DNA of 30,899 bases from a virus, in IMG/VR virus record IMGVR_UViG_3300025949_000068, positions 1 to 30,899 of that record; one strand, 5' to 3'. The translations under genes were made by a program, and so were the position numbers. This document shows positions 1-7,982 of the stretch, in pieces. Under the pieces are notes generated by a model, which made no database searches, was not told where the DNA came from, and saw only the letters and a list, made by a program, of their open reading frames with translations. Position 1 is the stretch's first letter. Each line of letters begins with the position of its first letter.

Positions 1-54
1 TGCAGCCCGGGGCGCCAGGCGCGCCACCCTCACCCTCACAGTCGGGAGGGCCGC

Positions 55-1626
55 ATGATCCGGAACCAATTCGTGTTCGATCTCCATGAGGAGATGATCG
101 TGGACAACTTCGCCGGCGGCGGAGGTGCGAGTACCGGCATCGAGCTCGCGCTGAGGCGCTGCGTCGACATTGCGATCAACCACGATCCGGAAGCGATCGC
201 CATGCACCAGGCGAATCACCCGCAGACTCGGCATCTCGTGGAAGATGTGTTCGAGGTGAACCCGCTGGAAGTATGTGGATGGCACCAGAATGACGCAGGA
301 ATGTGGGTCGGTGGCCGCCGGGTGGGCTTCGGCTGGTTTTCGCCCGACTGCAAACACTTCTCGAAGGCGAAGGGAGGAAAGCCGCGCTCAAAGAAAATCC
401 GCGGTCTGGCGTGGGTGGTCGTGAAATGGGCGATGGCTTTCATCAAAGCCGGCCTGCGTCCGCCGCGGGTGATGGGCATGGAAAATGTGGAAGAGTTTCG
501 GACATGGGGGCCGCTGCTGCGTGACGGTAAGCCGTGCCCGGACGAGGAGTCACGGACCTACGATTGCTTCGAGGCGATCCTGACTACCGGCGTTTCGCTC
601 GATCATCCCGATCTGCCGGACGTGCGTGAGGCATTAGGCGACGTCTGGGATGAAGAACTGGCGCGCCGCGGTCTCGGCTACCTGATGGAATCGCGCGAGA
701 TTCGGGCCAGCACTACGCGGGCCCCCACCATTCGCAAGCGGCTCTATATCATCCTGCGGTGTGATGGGCAGCCTATCGTGTGGCCGGAACCGACACACGG
801 GGATCCGAATAGCCCGGCGGTGAAGGCGAAGAAACTGCGGCCATGGCGGACGGCGGCCGATTGCATCGACTGGAGCATTCCCTGCCGTTCGATCTTCGAG
901 CGCAACCGGCCGCTCGCACCCGCGACCCTGCGCCGAATCGCGCGAGGCATCGAGAAATTCGTCCTCAACTCACCAGACCCGTTCATCGTGAAGGTGAACC
1001 ACAGCGGTGACGGCTTGAACGCGCAGACGACGGAAAACCACGCGGCCATTGCTGCGGTTAATTTGGTGCGCCACTTCGGGAAAAGCATCGGCGGCGAAGT
1101 TTCCGAGCCAGTGGGAACGATCTGCGCGGGCGGCGGCGGGAAGACGGAGTTGGCTGTATCTCACCTCTCGAAGCTTTACGGCACGACCACCGGGCAGGAT
1201 GCGCGCGAGCCCATGCACACTGTCACCGGCGGCGGCAACCATATCGCCGAGGTGCGCGCCTTTCTCGTCAAATACTACGGCAACGAGAAGGAGGCGGTGT
1301 CGATCGAGGATCCGATGCACACGATCACGGCGAAAGATCGCATCGGCCTGGTGACGATCCATGGCGAGGAATACGTCATCACCGATATCGGGATGAGGAT
1401 GCTCGAGCCTCACGAGCTTTATCGCGCGCAGGGGTTCCCGCCGGATTACATCATCGCGCCCGTGGTCCCTCGCAAACGCGGCAAGAAGGTCGTCCACGCC
1501 CCGCTGCCCAAACACGCGCAGGTGCGGATGTGTGGCAACAGCGTTTGCCCGCCAGTCGCTGAGGCTTTGGTACGGGCCAATTGTCCCGAATTGATCGTTC
1601 AGGAGAAAGGGTTCCGCGCCGCATGA
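55..1626 (+). CDS. DNA (cytosine-5) methyltransferase
   Basis: Predicted to transfer a methyl group from S-adenosylmethionine to C5 of cytosine in phage DNA. Visible motifs in order: motif I NFAGGGG (residues 18-24), motif IV SPDCKHFS (96-103) with Cys99 as the likely catalytic nucleophile in a PDC rather than the usual PC context, motif VI ENVEEF (143-148), motif VIII RKRLYII (227-233), motif IX-like around 448-462 (EPHELYRAQGFP) and motif X GNSVCPPVAEAL (494-505). The target-recognition region (about 340-440) contains three repeats exactly 34 residues apart, marked by EPVGTI (351), EPMHTV (385) and DPMHTI (419). A purine-rich ribosome site, GGGAGGG, precedes the ATG. The gene opens an operon-like run and its TGA overlaps the next ATG. 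The family assignment is sure; the target sequence cannot be read from the protein. Confidence 0.95.
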   Translation: MIRNQFVFDLHEEMIVDNFAGGGGASTGIELALRRCVDIAINHDPEAIAMHQANHPQTRHLVEDVFEVNPLEVCGWHQNDAGMWVGGRRVGFGWFSPDCKHFSKAKGGKPRSKKIRGLAWVVVKWAMAFIKAGLRPPRVMGMENVEEFRTWGPLLRDGKPCPDEESRTYDCFEAILTTGVSLDHPDLPDVREALGDVWDEELARRGLGYLMESREIRASTTRAPTIRKRLYIILRCDGQPIVWPEPTHGDPNSPAVKAKKLRPWRTAADCIDWSIPCRSIFERNRPLAPATLRRIARGIEKFVLNSPDPFIVKVNHSGDGLNAQTTENHAAIAAVNLVRHFGKSIGGEVSEPVGTICAGGGGKTELAVSHLSKLYGTTTGQDAREPMHTVTGGGNHIAEVRAFLVKYYGNEKEAVSIEDPMHTITAKDRIGLVTIHGEEYVITDIGMRMLEPHELYRAQGFPPDYIIAPVVPRKRGKKVVHAPLPKHAQVRMCGNSVCPPVAEALVRANCPELIVQEKGFRAA

Positions 1627-1811
1627 AAACGAAATTCCAAAAGCGATGCGGTCGCAAACTGGTCGATAACATTGGCAGCGCGCGAAGTCTTAACGACGCA
1701 CTGAAGGCTGCTCTCAAACGTCGAGATGCCTCCATGCCGACGATGCGGGAAGGGATCACAGCGGAGTTCCGCCGCAGTAAGCATTTTCAAGGGAAGGCGG
1801 TGCAGGGGTGA
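1623..1811 (+). CDS. Small basic hypothetical protein (62 aa)
   Basis: I do not recognise this protein. The ATG at 1623 is chosen because it overlaps the methyltransferase stop as ATGA, the pattern used throughout this phage. An in-frame upstream start (1581) would lie inside the methyltransferase gene. The product is short and Lys/Arg-rich, with a predicted helical middle (RSLNDALKAALKRRDASM) and no cysteines beyond one near the N-terminus. Its stop overlaps the next gene's GTG as GTGA. Its place between modification genes suggests an accessory early protein, but no function can be inferred. Confidence 0.6.
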   Translation: MKTKFQKRCGRKLVDNIGSARSLNDALKAALKRRDASMPTMREGITAEFRRSKHFQGKAVQG

Positions 1812-2005
1812 GCGGAGAACTTGATGCCGCCTTTCTCGAAAAGGGTGCGCAGAAGCTGAAGGAACTTGGTGCCGGTAGGCCAATCGAACGCGCTGGCGTC
1901 AAGCGTATGCCGTTGTCCTGCGCTCACAATTTCCCGGGGCCGATGTGCTCGCAGTGCGCAAATCAGATCATTGGAAACACGGTAGAAGAAAACGCAGAAC
2001 GCTAA
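1808..2005 (+). CDS. Small hypothetical protein with Cys cluster (65 aa)
   Basis: Unrecognised. It starts with GTG at 1808, overlapping the preceding TGA as GTGA. The N-terminal half is charged and probably helical (FLEKGAQKLKELG). The C-terminal half carries Cys38, His40, Cys47 and Cys50 (CAHNFPGPMCSQC), which could bind a metal ion, though this spacing is not a named family I can place. It sits four bases upstream of the DUF5131 gene in the same transcription unit. Confidence 0.55.
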   Translation: MSGELDAAFLEKGAQKLKELGAGRPIERAGVKRMPLSCAHNFPGPMCSQCANQIIGNTVEENAER

Positions 2006-2009
2006 TCTT

Positions 2010-2885
2010 ATGGGACTTACTAACATTCAATGGTGCTGCTATTCTTTTAACCCCTGGCTTGGATGCCGGAAAGTCGCGGACGAATGCAAGAACTGCTATA
2101 TCATCACGACTCCCGCGTTTAAGTTTCGCGGGCTGAAGCATGGAGCGGAACGCATTCGCACGGCGGAGAGCACGTGGAAGAATCCTCTCGCGTGGAACCG
2201 AAAGGCTGCGCGTGAAGGCGTTCGTGAGCGCGTGTTCGGGAATTCGCTCTGCGACTGGCTGGATGATGAGAACGTGCCGATTGAGTGGCTGTCCGATTAC
2301 ATGCGCCTGATATTTTCCACTCCGGAATTGGACTGGCTCCTGCTGACGAAGCGCCCGCAGAACTGGCAACAGCGAATCGAAGGCGCATTCCACAGTCTAT
2401 TCGACCGCGGTTTTCAAGAGGATGCGGGCAGGCTCGAGTCTTGGCTGGCCTGCGCCGGCACTGGTCCGTTGGCCGGTGTTCCGCCACGCAACATTTGGAT
2501 CGGCGTAAGTGCAGGTGCTGACCAAAAGGCAGCACTTAGCATCCCGGCCCGCATTCACTTCCTGAGTTGCGAGCCGATGCTGCGACCGCTCGACACGACG
2601 CACGCTGATCGGTTCGACTGGATCATCTTCGGCGGCGAAAGCGACGGCAAGAGCGGCAAGAATGCGCGCAGGTGCGACGTAGATTGGATTCTGAATGGCG
2701 TCACCTTCTGCAATGAGCGCGGGATTGCCTGTTTCGTTAAGCAACTCGGAGCGAAGCCGTTCCAAAACGTCGATAGTCCGATGGAAGACCTGCATACGCT
2801 GAAAGACTCGCACGGCGGCGACATCAGCGAGTGGCCGGAAGATTTGCGTGTGCGTGAATTTCCAACCGTGGAGGGCAACCGGTGA
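2010..2885 (+). CDS. Phage Gp37/Gp68-like protein (DUF5131 family)
   Basis: The protein matches the widespread phage and bacterial DUF5131 family (Gp37/Gp68). Family features visible are the N-terminal TNIQWCCYSFNPWLGC, a cysteine group GCRKVADECKNCY (residues about 18-30), the middle LLTKRPQNWQQR, a NIWIGVSAGADQKA segment, FLSCEPMLRPLD, the Gly-rich IIFGGESDGKSG, and a C-terminal ACFVKQLGAKPF. The N-terminal Cys pattern resembles a radical-SAM-type Fe-S site, but biochemical function is not established to my knowledge. It lies directly before the helicase, whose GTG overlaps its stop. No good Shine-Dalgarno sequence is seen, so the ATG is chosen from the family N-terminus. Confidence 0.85.
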   Translation: MGLTNIQWCCYSFNPWLGCRKVADECKNCYIITTPAFKFRGLKHGAERIRTAESTWKNPLAWNRKAAREGVRERVFGNSLCDWLDDENVPIEWLSDYMRLIFSTPELDWLLLTKRPQNWQQRIEGAFHSLFDRGFQEDAGRLESWLACAGTGPLAGVPPRNIWIGVSAGADQKAALSIPARIHFLSCEPMLRPLDTTHADRFDWIIFGGESDGKSGKNARRCDVDWILNGVTFCNERGIACFVKQLGAKPFQNVDSPMEDLHTLKDSHGGDISEWPEDLRVREFPTVEGNR

Positions 2886-4285
2886 GCAATACCGTTGAAT
2901 ATAGCGAGTTCCTGAGTCGCAAGACGCATCTAACCGATCAGGCGGGATTCAAGCCGCTATTCCTCCCTGATTACCTGTTCCCATTCCAGCGGGCCCTGGT
3001 CGAATGGGCTGTTCGCAAGGGCCGTGCCGCGATCTTCGCCGACTGCGGCCTCGGAAAGACGCCGATGCAACTCGTGTGGGCTCAGAACGTCGTGGAGAAG
3101 ACCTGCAAGCCGGTGCTTGTCCTGACGCCGCTGTCCGTCGGTGCGCAGACCGTTCGCGAGGGTCACAAATTCGGCATCGAGTGCGCGCAATCGCGTGACG
3201 GCTCGATCGCTGCGCCGATCACAGTCACCAACTACCAGCAGCTTCACAAATTCGACTGGCAGAAGTTTGGTGGAGTCGTTTGCGACGAATCGAGCATCCT
3301 GAAGAATTTCGATGGCCAGATAAAGCAGCAGGTCACCGACTTCATGCGCAAGCTGCCCTATCGGTTGCTGTGCACGGCGACCGCGGCGCCGAATGATTAC
3401 ATCGAGCTCGGCACGTCCAGTGAGGCCCTTGGGCATCTCGGTTTCATGGACATGCTCAGTCGGTTTTTCAAGCAGGACAACTCGATCAGCTTCGCGGCCA
3501 CGGAGCGACTGGATCGCGATGGCAGAGCGGCAGTGGGTGGATTCGGGAAATACCGATTTCGTGGCCACTCGCAACAGGATTTCTGGCGCTGGGTGTGTTC
3601 CTGGGCGCGGGCGTGCCGCAAACCGAGCGATATCGGTTTCTCGGATGACGGCTACTCGCTGCCGGCGCTGATCACGAAAGAACACATCGTTGCAGCAAAA
3701 ACGAGCAATCCTGACTTCCTGTTCGACCTACCGGCCGTCGGGCTGGCCGAGCAGCGCAGCGAACGCCGGCGCACAATCCGGGAGCGGTGCGAGTTGGCAG
3801 CCTCACTAATTGTCGATACAGGGAAACCCGCAGTCGCATGGTGTCATCTCAACGAAGAAGGGAAGCTCCTCAAGAAACTCATCCCTGCCGCGGTCGAGGT
3901 GGACGGCTCTAACTCGGACGACTTTAAAGAAGAGGCGTTCGAAGCCTTCCAACGCGGCGAGATCCGCGTGCTCGTATCGAAAGCGGTCATCGCTGGCTAC
4001 GGCCTGAATTGGCAGCATTGCGCGCACCAAACCTCCTTTCCGTCGCACTCGTTTGAGCAGTGGTATCAGGCGATTCGTCGGTTCTGGCGATTCGGCCAGA
4101 CTCAGCCCGTTCGCGCCGATGTCATCGCCTCCGAAGGCGAGGCTGGCGTGTTGGCCAACCTCAACAGGAAGGCGCGGCAGGCGGAAGCGATGTTTGCTCG
4201 TCTGGTGGAACTCATCGGCAACGAGCTGAGCATCGAAGCCTCCAACGCTCACACCAAAAAAGAAGAAGTCCCCGCATGGCTATAA
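2882..4285 (+). CDS. SNF2-family (SF2) DNA helicase/translocase
   Basis: An ATP-dependent DNA translocase predicted to act on phage or host DNA in the cytoplasm. Lobe 1 has a Walker A motif ADCGLGKT (53-60), a motif Ia-like LVLTPLSV (78-85), a DEAH-box variant DESS (135-138) and motif III CTATAAPND (164-172). Lobe 2 has VLVSKAVIAGYGLN (363-376) and motif VI QAIRRFWRFGQ (396-406) with arginines that would contact the nucleotide. The length (467 aa) fits compact phage members. The GTG start overlaps the DUF5131 stop, and the end overlaps the following methyltransferase by 10 bases. Such helicases often sit beside DNA methyltransferases in phages; whether they work together here is inference. 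Confidence 0.9.
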   Translation: MSNTVEYSEFLSRKTHLTDQAGFKPLFLPDYLFPFQRALVEWAVRKGRAAIFADCGLGKTPMQLVWAQNVVEKTCKPVLVLTPLSVGAQTVREGHKFGIECAQSRDGSIAAPITVTNYQQLHKFDWQKFGGVVCDESSILKNFDGQIKQQVTDFMRKLPYRLLCTATAAPNDYIELGTSSEALGHLGFMDMLSRFFKQDNSISFAATERLDRDGRAAVGGFGKYRFRGHSQQDFWRWVCSWARACRKPSDIGFSDDGYSLPALITKEHIVAAKTSNPDFLFDLPAVGLAEQRSERRRTIRERCELAASLIVDTGKPAVAWCHLNEEGKLLKKLIPAAVEVDGSNSDDFKEEAFEAFQRGEIRVLVSKAVIAGYGLNWQHCAHQTSFPSHSFEQWYQAIRRFWRFGQTQPVRADVIASEGEAGVLANLNRKARQAEAMFARLVELIGNELSIEASNAHTKKEEVPAWL

Positions 4286-5280
4286 TCGATCAACTCATCA
4301 CGGAAAAATACGCTGTCTACAATGGCGATTGCATCGAGGTGATGCGCTCACTGCCTGACGAAAAAGTAGACCTTAGCATCTACTCTCCGCCTTTCTGCGG
4401 ACTCTTCAATTATTCATCGAGTCCACGCGATCTTTCAAATTGCCGAAGCTACTCGGAGTTTTTTGAGCACTACCGATTCGTTGTCTCCCAGATTGCCCGG
4501 CTGACGAAGCCAGGTCGCGTAACCGCGGTGCATTGCATGGACATTCCCGGCACCGGCACCGGCAAAAATGCTCGCCTCGGGTGTGGGGCCAACGCCGGCA
4601 CCGGATTGATAGATTTCCCCGGCGACATCATCCGTCTTCACGAAGAGCTCGGATTCGATTTGTCGGCCCGCTACGGCATCTGGAAGGAGCCGCTGGGCGT
4701 GCGACTGCGCACGATGGCCAAGGGCCTCGCTCACGCGCAAATTGTGGCTGACTCCACGCTCTGCGATGTCGCCTGCGCTGACTATCTCCTGAAGTTTCGC
4801 AAGAAAGGCGAGAACCTCGTTCCCGTGGCGCATCCCACAGGATTGGAGCGATACGCCGGCGAACGGGTAATGCCGGCGGAGCTTCGTCAATTCAAAGGGT
4901 ACACTGGGAAGCAGACAGAGAACCGCTACTCCCATTGGATCTGGCGCCAGTACGCGTCCTCCTACTGGGACGACATTCGCATCGATCGGGTGTTACCATA
5001 CCGCGAGAGCAAAGATGTTGACGACGAGCGGCATGTGCATCCCCTCCAACTTGATGTTATCGAGCGTGGTTGCGTCCTTTGGTCGAATCCGGGCGAGGTG
5101 GTCCTATCTCCGTTCATGGGCGTGGGGAGCGAGGTATTTGGAGCTGTGCTAAATCAGCGCCGTGCAATCGGGATTGAACTGAAACCATCCTACTATAAGC
5201 AGGCCGTTCGAAATCTTGCAGAAGTTGAGCACCACGAAGAGCAGGACCTTATCACCGAGACCGAGGAGGTGCGCGTATGA
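4276..5280 (+). CDS. DNA N4-cytosine/N6-adenine methyltransferase
   Basis: Predicted SAM-dependent amino-methyltransferase. The order is beta-type: catalytic motif IV is SPPF (residues 37-40), early in the protein, and the SAM-binding motif I, FMGVGSE, lies near the C-terminus (about 280-286), followed by IGIELKPSYYKQA. SPPF rather than DPPY favours N4-cytosine, but adenine cannot be excluded. I choose the ATG at 4276, giving MAIIDQLITEKY and 334 aa. A longer in-frame start at 4060 would overlap the helicase by more than 200 bases and add residues unrelated to the family. The stop overlaps the next start as ATGA. Confidence 0.9.
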   Translation: MAIIDQLITEKYAVYNGDCIEVMRSLPDEKVDLSIYSPPFCGLFNYSSSPRDLSNCRSYSEFFEHYRFVVSQIARLTKPGRVTAVHCMDIPGTGTGKNARLGCGANAGTGLIDFPGDIIRLHEELGFDLSARYGIWKEPLGVRLRTMAKGLAHAQIVADSTLCDVACADYLLKFRKKGENLVPVAHPTGLERYAGERVMPAELRQFKGYTGKQTENRYSHWIWRQYASSYWDDIRIDRVLPYRESKDVDDERHVHPLQLDVIERGCVLWSNPGEVVLSPFMGVGSEVFGAVLNQRRAIGIELKPSYYKQAVRNLAEVEHHEEQDLITETEEVRV

Positions 5281-5831
5281 GCTACCGGCCTATCACCGAC
5301 ATGTGGTTCCTGGCGCGCGCGAAGCTGCGCGGCGGGGTGAAGTACTACGGGGCGTATCTGGGAGGATTTCCAGAGCGGGCCCGGGCGCTGTTGGGGGTTC
5401 CGTTGGATGATCCTGTTTTGCATGTCTGCGGGGGAATGGCGAAGCTGTATCCCTACAAGCGTGCCATCGGGCCGCTGGATATGACGCTGGATTTGGATCC
5501 GAGCACGAATCCGGATTTTCTGCAGGACGCGCGCGAGCCGTTGCCGAAGAACCCGCATGGGTGTGACGAATGGGGTGCGATTCTCATCGACCCGCCCTAC
5601 AGCGAGGCTGACGCGGTGCACTACGCGCCGGGAGCGGAGAAATATCCTTCGCCGAACCTTCTGCTAAAAAACGCTCTGGCAGCGGTTCTCCCTGGCGGTC
5701 GCGTCGGCATCATCCACTACCTACTTCCGAGTCCGCCTAAGGGAACGATCTTCGTGGCTGCGGTTGGCGTCATCTGCGGCTTCAATAACCGCATTCGGAT
5801 CTACTCGGTTTTCGAAAGGGGGATGGAATGA
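5277..5831 (+). CDS. DPPY-motif methyltransferase-like protein
   Basis: A 184-residue protein with LIDPPYSEADAVHY near residue 102, the catalytic DPPY motif of N6-adenine methyltransferases, and an upstream VLHVCGGMAKLYP plus TLDLDPSTNPDF that could be a reduced SAM-binding region. A later LPGGRVGIIHYLLP resembles a Rossmann-fold strand. It is much shorter than normal restriction-modification enzymes and lacks an obvious target-recognition domain. It follows the N4/N6 methyltransferase with an ATGA overlap, so the two may form a pair. It could be an active minimal methylase or a related enzyme on nucleotides; the motif is clear, the substrate is not. Confidence 0.7.
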   Translation: MSYRPITDMWFLARAKLRGGVKYYGAYLGGFPERARALLGVPLDDPVLHVCGGMAKLYPYKRAIGPLDMTLDLDPSTNPDFLQDAREPLPKNPHGCDEWGAILIDPPYSEADAVHYAPGAEKYPSPNLLLKNALAAVLPGGRVGIIHYLLPSPPKGTIFVAAVGVICGFNNRIRIYSVFERGME

Positions 5832-6256
5832 GCAGCGTAAAAGTCCTTCCAGAGCACTGCCTGAAGCTGATCGCGAAGAGGGATCGCGAGCCGCTTGGCA
5901 AGGCTGGCCGAACCATGGGAGAGATTTACGAGGCCGCCGATAAAAAGGCTGAGCTCGACCTCCAGGGCGAAATCGCCGGATACCTTCGGCTGCACGAGAT
6001 AGAGTACATCAAGCCCGACGGGCGAAAGAAATCGCCACTCCCCGCGGGTTGGCCAGATTTCACGTTTGCGTATCGAGGCGTTCCGGTAGGTATGGAAGTG
6101 AAGACCGAGAAAGGCGCGCTATCTTCCGACCAGACCTCGCGCCACATGGCCATGCGCGCGAACGGCTGGCGTATGGTGATCGTTCGCAGCATACCGGACG
6201 TGCAGGCGCTGCTGCGGGCGATTGATGCAGAGATTCAACCGAGGGTAAAGCTATGA
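5828..6256 (+). CDS. VRR-NUC domain nuclease
   Basis: Predicted PD-(D/E)XK-type endonuclease of the VRR-NUC family, often acting on branched or structured DNA. The catalytic core is GWPDFTF (about 75-81), then MEVKTEKGALSSDQ (about 91-104) with the D...ExK arrangement, then RHMAMRANGWRMVIVRS, typical of the family's last helix and strand. The N-terminal 50 residues are helical and charged. A strong ribosome site (AAAGGGGGATGGA) precedes ATG 5828, which overlaps the preceding stop. In phages such nucleases may resolve recombination or replication intermediates; that role is inferred. Confidence 0.85.
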   Translation: MSSVKVLPEHCLKLIAKRDREPLGKAGRTMGEIYEAADKKAELDLQGEIAGYLRLHEIEYIKPDGRKKSPLPAGWPDFTFAYRGVPVGMEVKTEKGALSSDQTSRHMAMRANGWRMVIVRSIPDVQALLRAIDAEIQPRVKL

Positions 6257-6780
6257 GCCAAATCACAGCGAAGGATATCACGCGCATTTTGCATGGTCAC
6301 TTCTACCGTGCGTCGCAAATCATCATCCCGCGGTTCACGCCGCTTCACTGGTGGGAATGTGACCTATGGCGATTGAGTAAGACCGGGATGGTTGACGAGT
6401 ACGAAATCAAGCTTTCGGTGGCAGATTTCAAGGCCGACGCGGGCAAGGAAAGGACTGACTGGGAGATTGGTGAGTTGGGCCATTTCGTAAAGAGCGGACC
6501 GAAAAATAAACACGCTCTCCTTGCAGGAAGTGAAAGCGGCCCGAACCGCTTCTGGTTCGTCATGCCAGCAACGATCGCCGATAAGGTGAATGTGCCGTGG
6601 TTTGCTGGTCTGATCGCGGTCGAATCGTGGAGCGGCATAACTGTTCGCCGGCGCGCACCCAAGCGGCATTCGCAGAAATGGGCCGGTGATATCAGTAAAC
6701 TTCTGATGACTTTCTATCACCGCTATTGGCATCACGAGGCCGTGAAAGTCGAAACATCGGAACCCATCGCAGAAATATGA
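6253..6780 (+). CDS. Putative PD-(D/E)XK-like nuclease or conserved phage protein
   Basis: A 175-residue protein with no secure family name. The segment ECDLWRLSKTGMVDEYEIKL (about 36-55) followed by SVADFKAD has the look of a restriction-endonuclease-like core (acidic residue, then E-x-K between hydrophobic strands). The later RFWFVMPATIADKV resembles the strand-helix in MmcB-like and related nuclease folds. It directly follows the VRR-NUC gene with an ATGA overlap, which supports a DNA-processing role. Alternatives are a non-catalytic DNA-binding relative. The CDS itself is well supported; function is tentative. Confidence 0.65.
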   Translation: MSQITAKDITRILHGHFYRASQIIIPRFTPLHWWECDLWRLSKTGMVDEYEIKLSVADFKADAGKERTDWEIGELGHFVKSGPKNKHALLAGSESGPNRFWFVMPATIADKVNVPWFAGLIAVESWSGITVRRRAPKRHSQKWAGDISKLLMTFYHRYWHHEAVKVETSEPIAEI

Positions 6781-7169
6781 CCATCGAACAACGCATCAAA
6801 CTCCAAATTATCCGCGACGCACTTAAGTTCGGAGAATTTCCGATGTTGTTACCTGCCGAAATCAATGAGGAGAACGTTGATTCGCTATACGAGAAATTCG
6901 AAGAATTCAGCAACCTTCAAGACGCCAAAGAAGAGTTTAGGTCCTCTGGCGAGAATACCGGAATACCGTGCAACTTCTCGCGCCATTACGAGGGCGATTC
7001 AGTCGGAAAGCAACTCGACGAAGGAACTTGGGTAGGTTGGACATACTGGCACGGCGGCGGAAAGCACGGTGAGCCGGAAGCTATCGACTGGATGGATTCG
7101 GCGTATGAGCTCGCGGTCACAGAGGAGCAAAAACTCGTCACCGTTCGGACTTTCAAAAAGTCCGAATAG
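6777..7169 (+). CDS. Conserved hypothetical early protein (130 aa)
   Basis: I do not recognise a named family. The ATG at 6777 overlaps the preceding stop as ATGA and gives MTIEQRIKLQII; a further upstream in-frame ATG would sit inside the previous gene. The N-terminal half is helical and acidic. The C-terminal half contains CNFSRHYEGDSVGKQ and WVGWTYWHGGGKHGEPE, a compact aromatic/Gly segment. No membrane segment or signal peptide is seen. The region 7170-7188 after it is a short non-coding gap. Confidence 0.65.
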   Translation: MTIEQRIKLQIIRDALKFGEFPMLLPAEINEENVDSLYEKFEEFSNLQDAKEEFRSSGENTGIPCNFSRHYEGDSVGKQLDEGTWVGWTYWHGGGKHGEPEAIDWMDSAYELAVTEEQKLVTVRTFKKSE

Positions 7170-7188
7170 CCGTGCGATTAAGCAACCT

Positions 7189-7635
7189 ATGAACACAACT
7201 TTCATTGTAACTCTTACTCCGATCCACTGCCCATCATGCGGAGGGGTCTTCGCGATTTCGAAGGAATATAAAGAAGAAGCCCATCGGCTAGGTAACTTCG
7301 CCAAATGCTGGACGTGTCCTTACTGCAAAATTGAGCGCGGGTATGGGCAGAGCCAAGAACAAAAGGAAAAGCGCGAGCTACACGCAAAACTGATCGCGGC
7401 AGAGCAGGAAGCGGCCTGGCAACGCCAGCGCCGGCAGGCTGCCGAGGATCGCGCGACTCATCTCCGCAAGAGCCGGGACGGATTGCGCGGCGTGCTGACG
7501 AAGGAGCGCAAGCGCGTCGGTAACGGTGTCTGCCCGTGCTGCAGCCGGACCTTTCAGAACCTTCAGCGTCACATGGCCAGTCAGCATCCAACGCATGCGG
7601 ACTACCCCATTACACATACGTCAGAGGCGAAGTGA
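7189..7635 (+). CDS. Zinc-finger/coiled-coil protein
   Basis: The 148-residue product has an N-terminal zinc-ribbon-like set CPSC (14-17) and CPYC (43-46), then a long charged helix (about 55-110, rich in Q, E, K, R and A) that should form a coiled coil, then a C-terminal C2H2-type finger with CPCC (115-118) and His128/His133. This suggests DNA or RNA binding with dimerisation. I chose ATG 7189 because it lies after the previous gene ends; an earlier in-frame start overlaps that gene by 100 bases. It lies just upstream of the replication genes and could be a regulator or replication accessory, but this is inferred from position only. Confidence 0.65.
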   Translation: MNTTFIVTLTPIHCPSCGGVFAISKEYKEEAHRLGNFAKCWTCPYCKIERGYGQSQEQKEKRELHAKLIAAEQEAAWQRQRRQAAEDRATHLRKSRDGLRGVLTKERKRVGNGVCPCCSRTFQNLQRHMASQHPTHADYPITHTSEAK

Positions 7636-7982
7636 TGAGTCAACGCGCTGCCAGACCAGGAGGCTACTCGACGAAGGTCGGACGCAAGTTCGTACGCTCC
7701 GACGACGCGTTGCCTACCGCCAAGGAACTCCGGGAGCTTTCCCAGCGATTCAACGCGAGCAGCCGGCGATCCCGATGTGGACGCCCAGGCCGCAACGCCG
7801 ATCAGGAGTATCGCCAACGGATTATTGCGAAGCTCAACGCGGCCTCCAAGGGCGGCCGCGGGCTGCAGTTTCTATCTCGCGACGAGCTCGATGCTGTGAT
7901 TCAGCTCTGCGCAGAGAAGAGGGCCAAAAAGCGCAGGCCCAAGCACCGGAAACACCGGGTCACCTGGGGGACGATGCCTTGA
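7635..7982 (+). CDS. Small basic hypothetical protein (115 aa)
   Basis: Unrecognised and strongly basic throughout (many Arg and Lys, ending in a KKRRPKHRKHR stretch), suggesting nucleic-acid contact. The ATG at 7635 overlaps the preceding stop by one base (TGATG). The next gene overlaps its stop as TTGA. A middle segment (YRQRIIAKLNAASKGGRG and FLSRDELDAVIQLCAEK) is probably helical. Its position immediately before the replisome-organiser-like gene fits an early DNA-metabolism role, without specific evidence. Confidence 0.6.
   Translation: MSQRAARPGGYSTKVGRKFVRSDDALPTAKELRELSQRFNASSRRSRCGRPGRNADQEYRQRIIAKLNAASKGGRGLQFLSRDELDAVIQLCAEKRAKKRRPKHRKHRVTWGTMP

Noticed and set aside
4060-4275. Extended N-terminus for the N4/N6 methyltransferase
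   Set aside because: The extra residues come from the helicase gene in another frame; the family start and catalytic motif position fit ATG 4276.
55-6256. DISARM-like defence system (C5 methylase, SNF2 helicase, nuclease)
   Set aside because: The helicase and methylase types are suggestive, but no DUF1998 or phospholipase-D-type gene is present, and the cluster is embedded in a phage operon.
7526-7978. Extended N-terminus for the replication protein
   Set aside because: It would overlap two other genes in different frames; the translated extension has no family features, so TTG 7979 is preferred.
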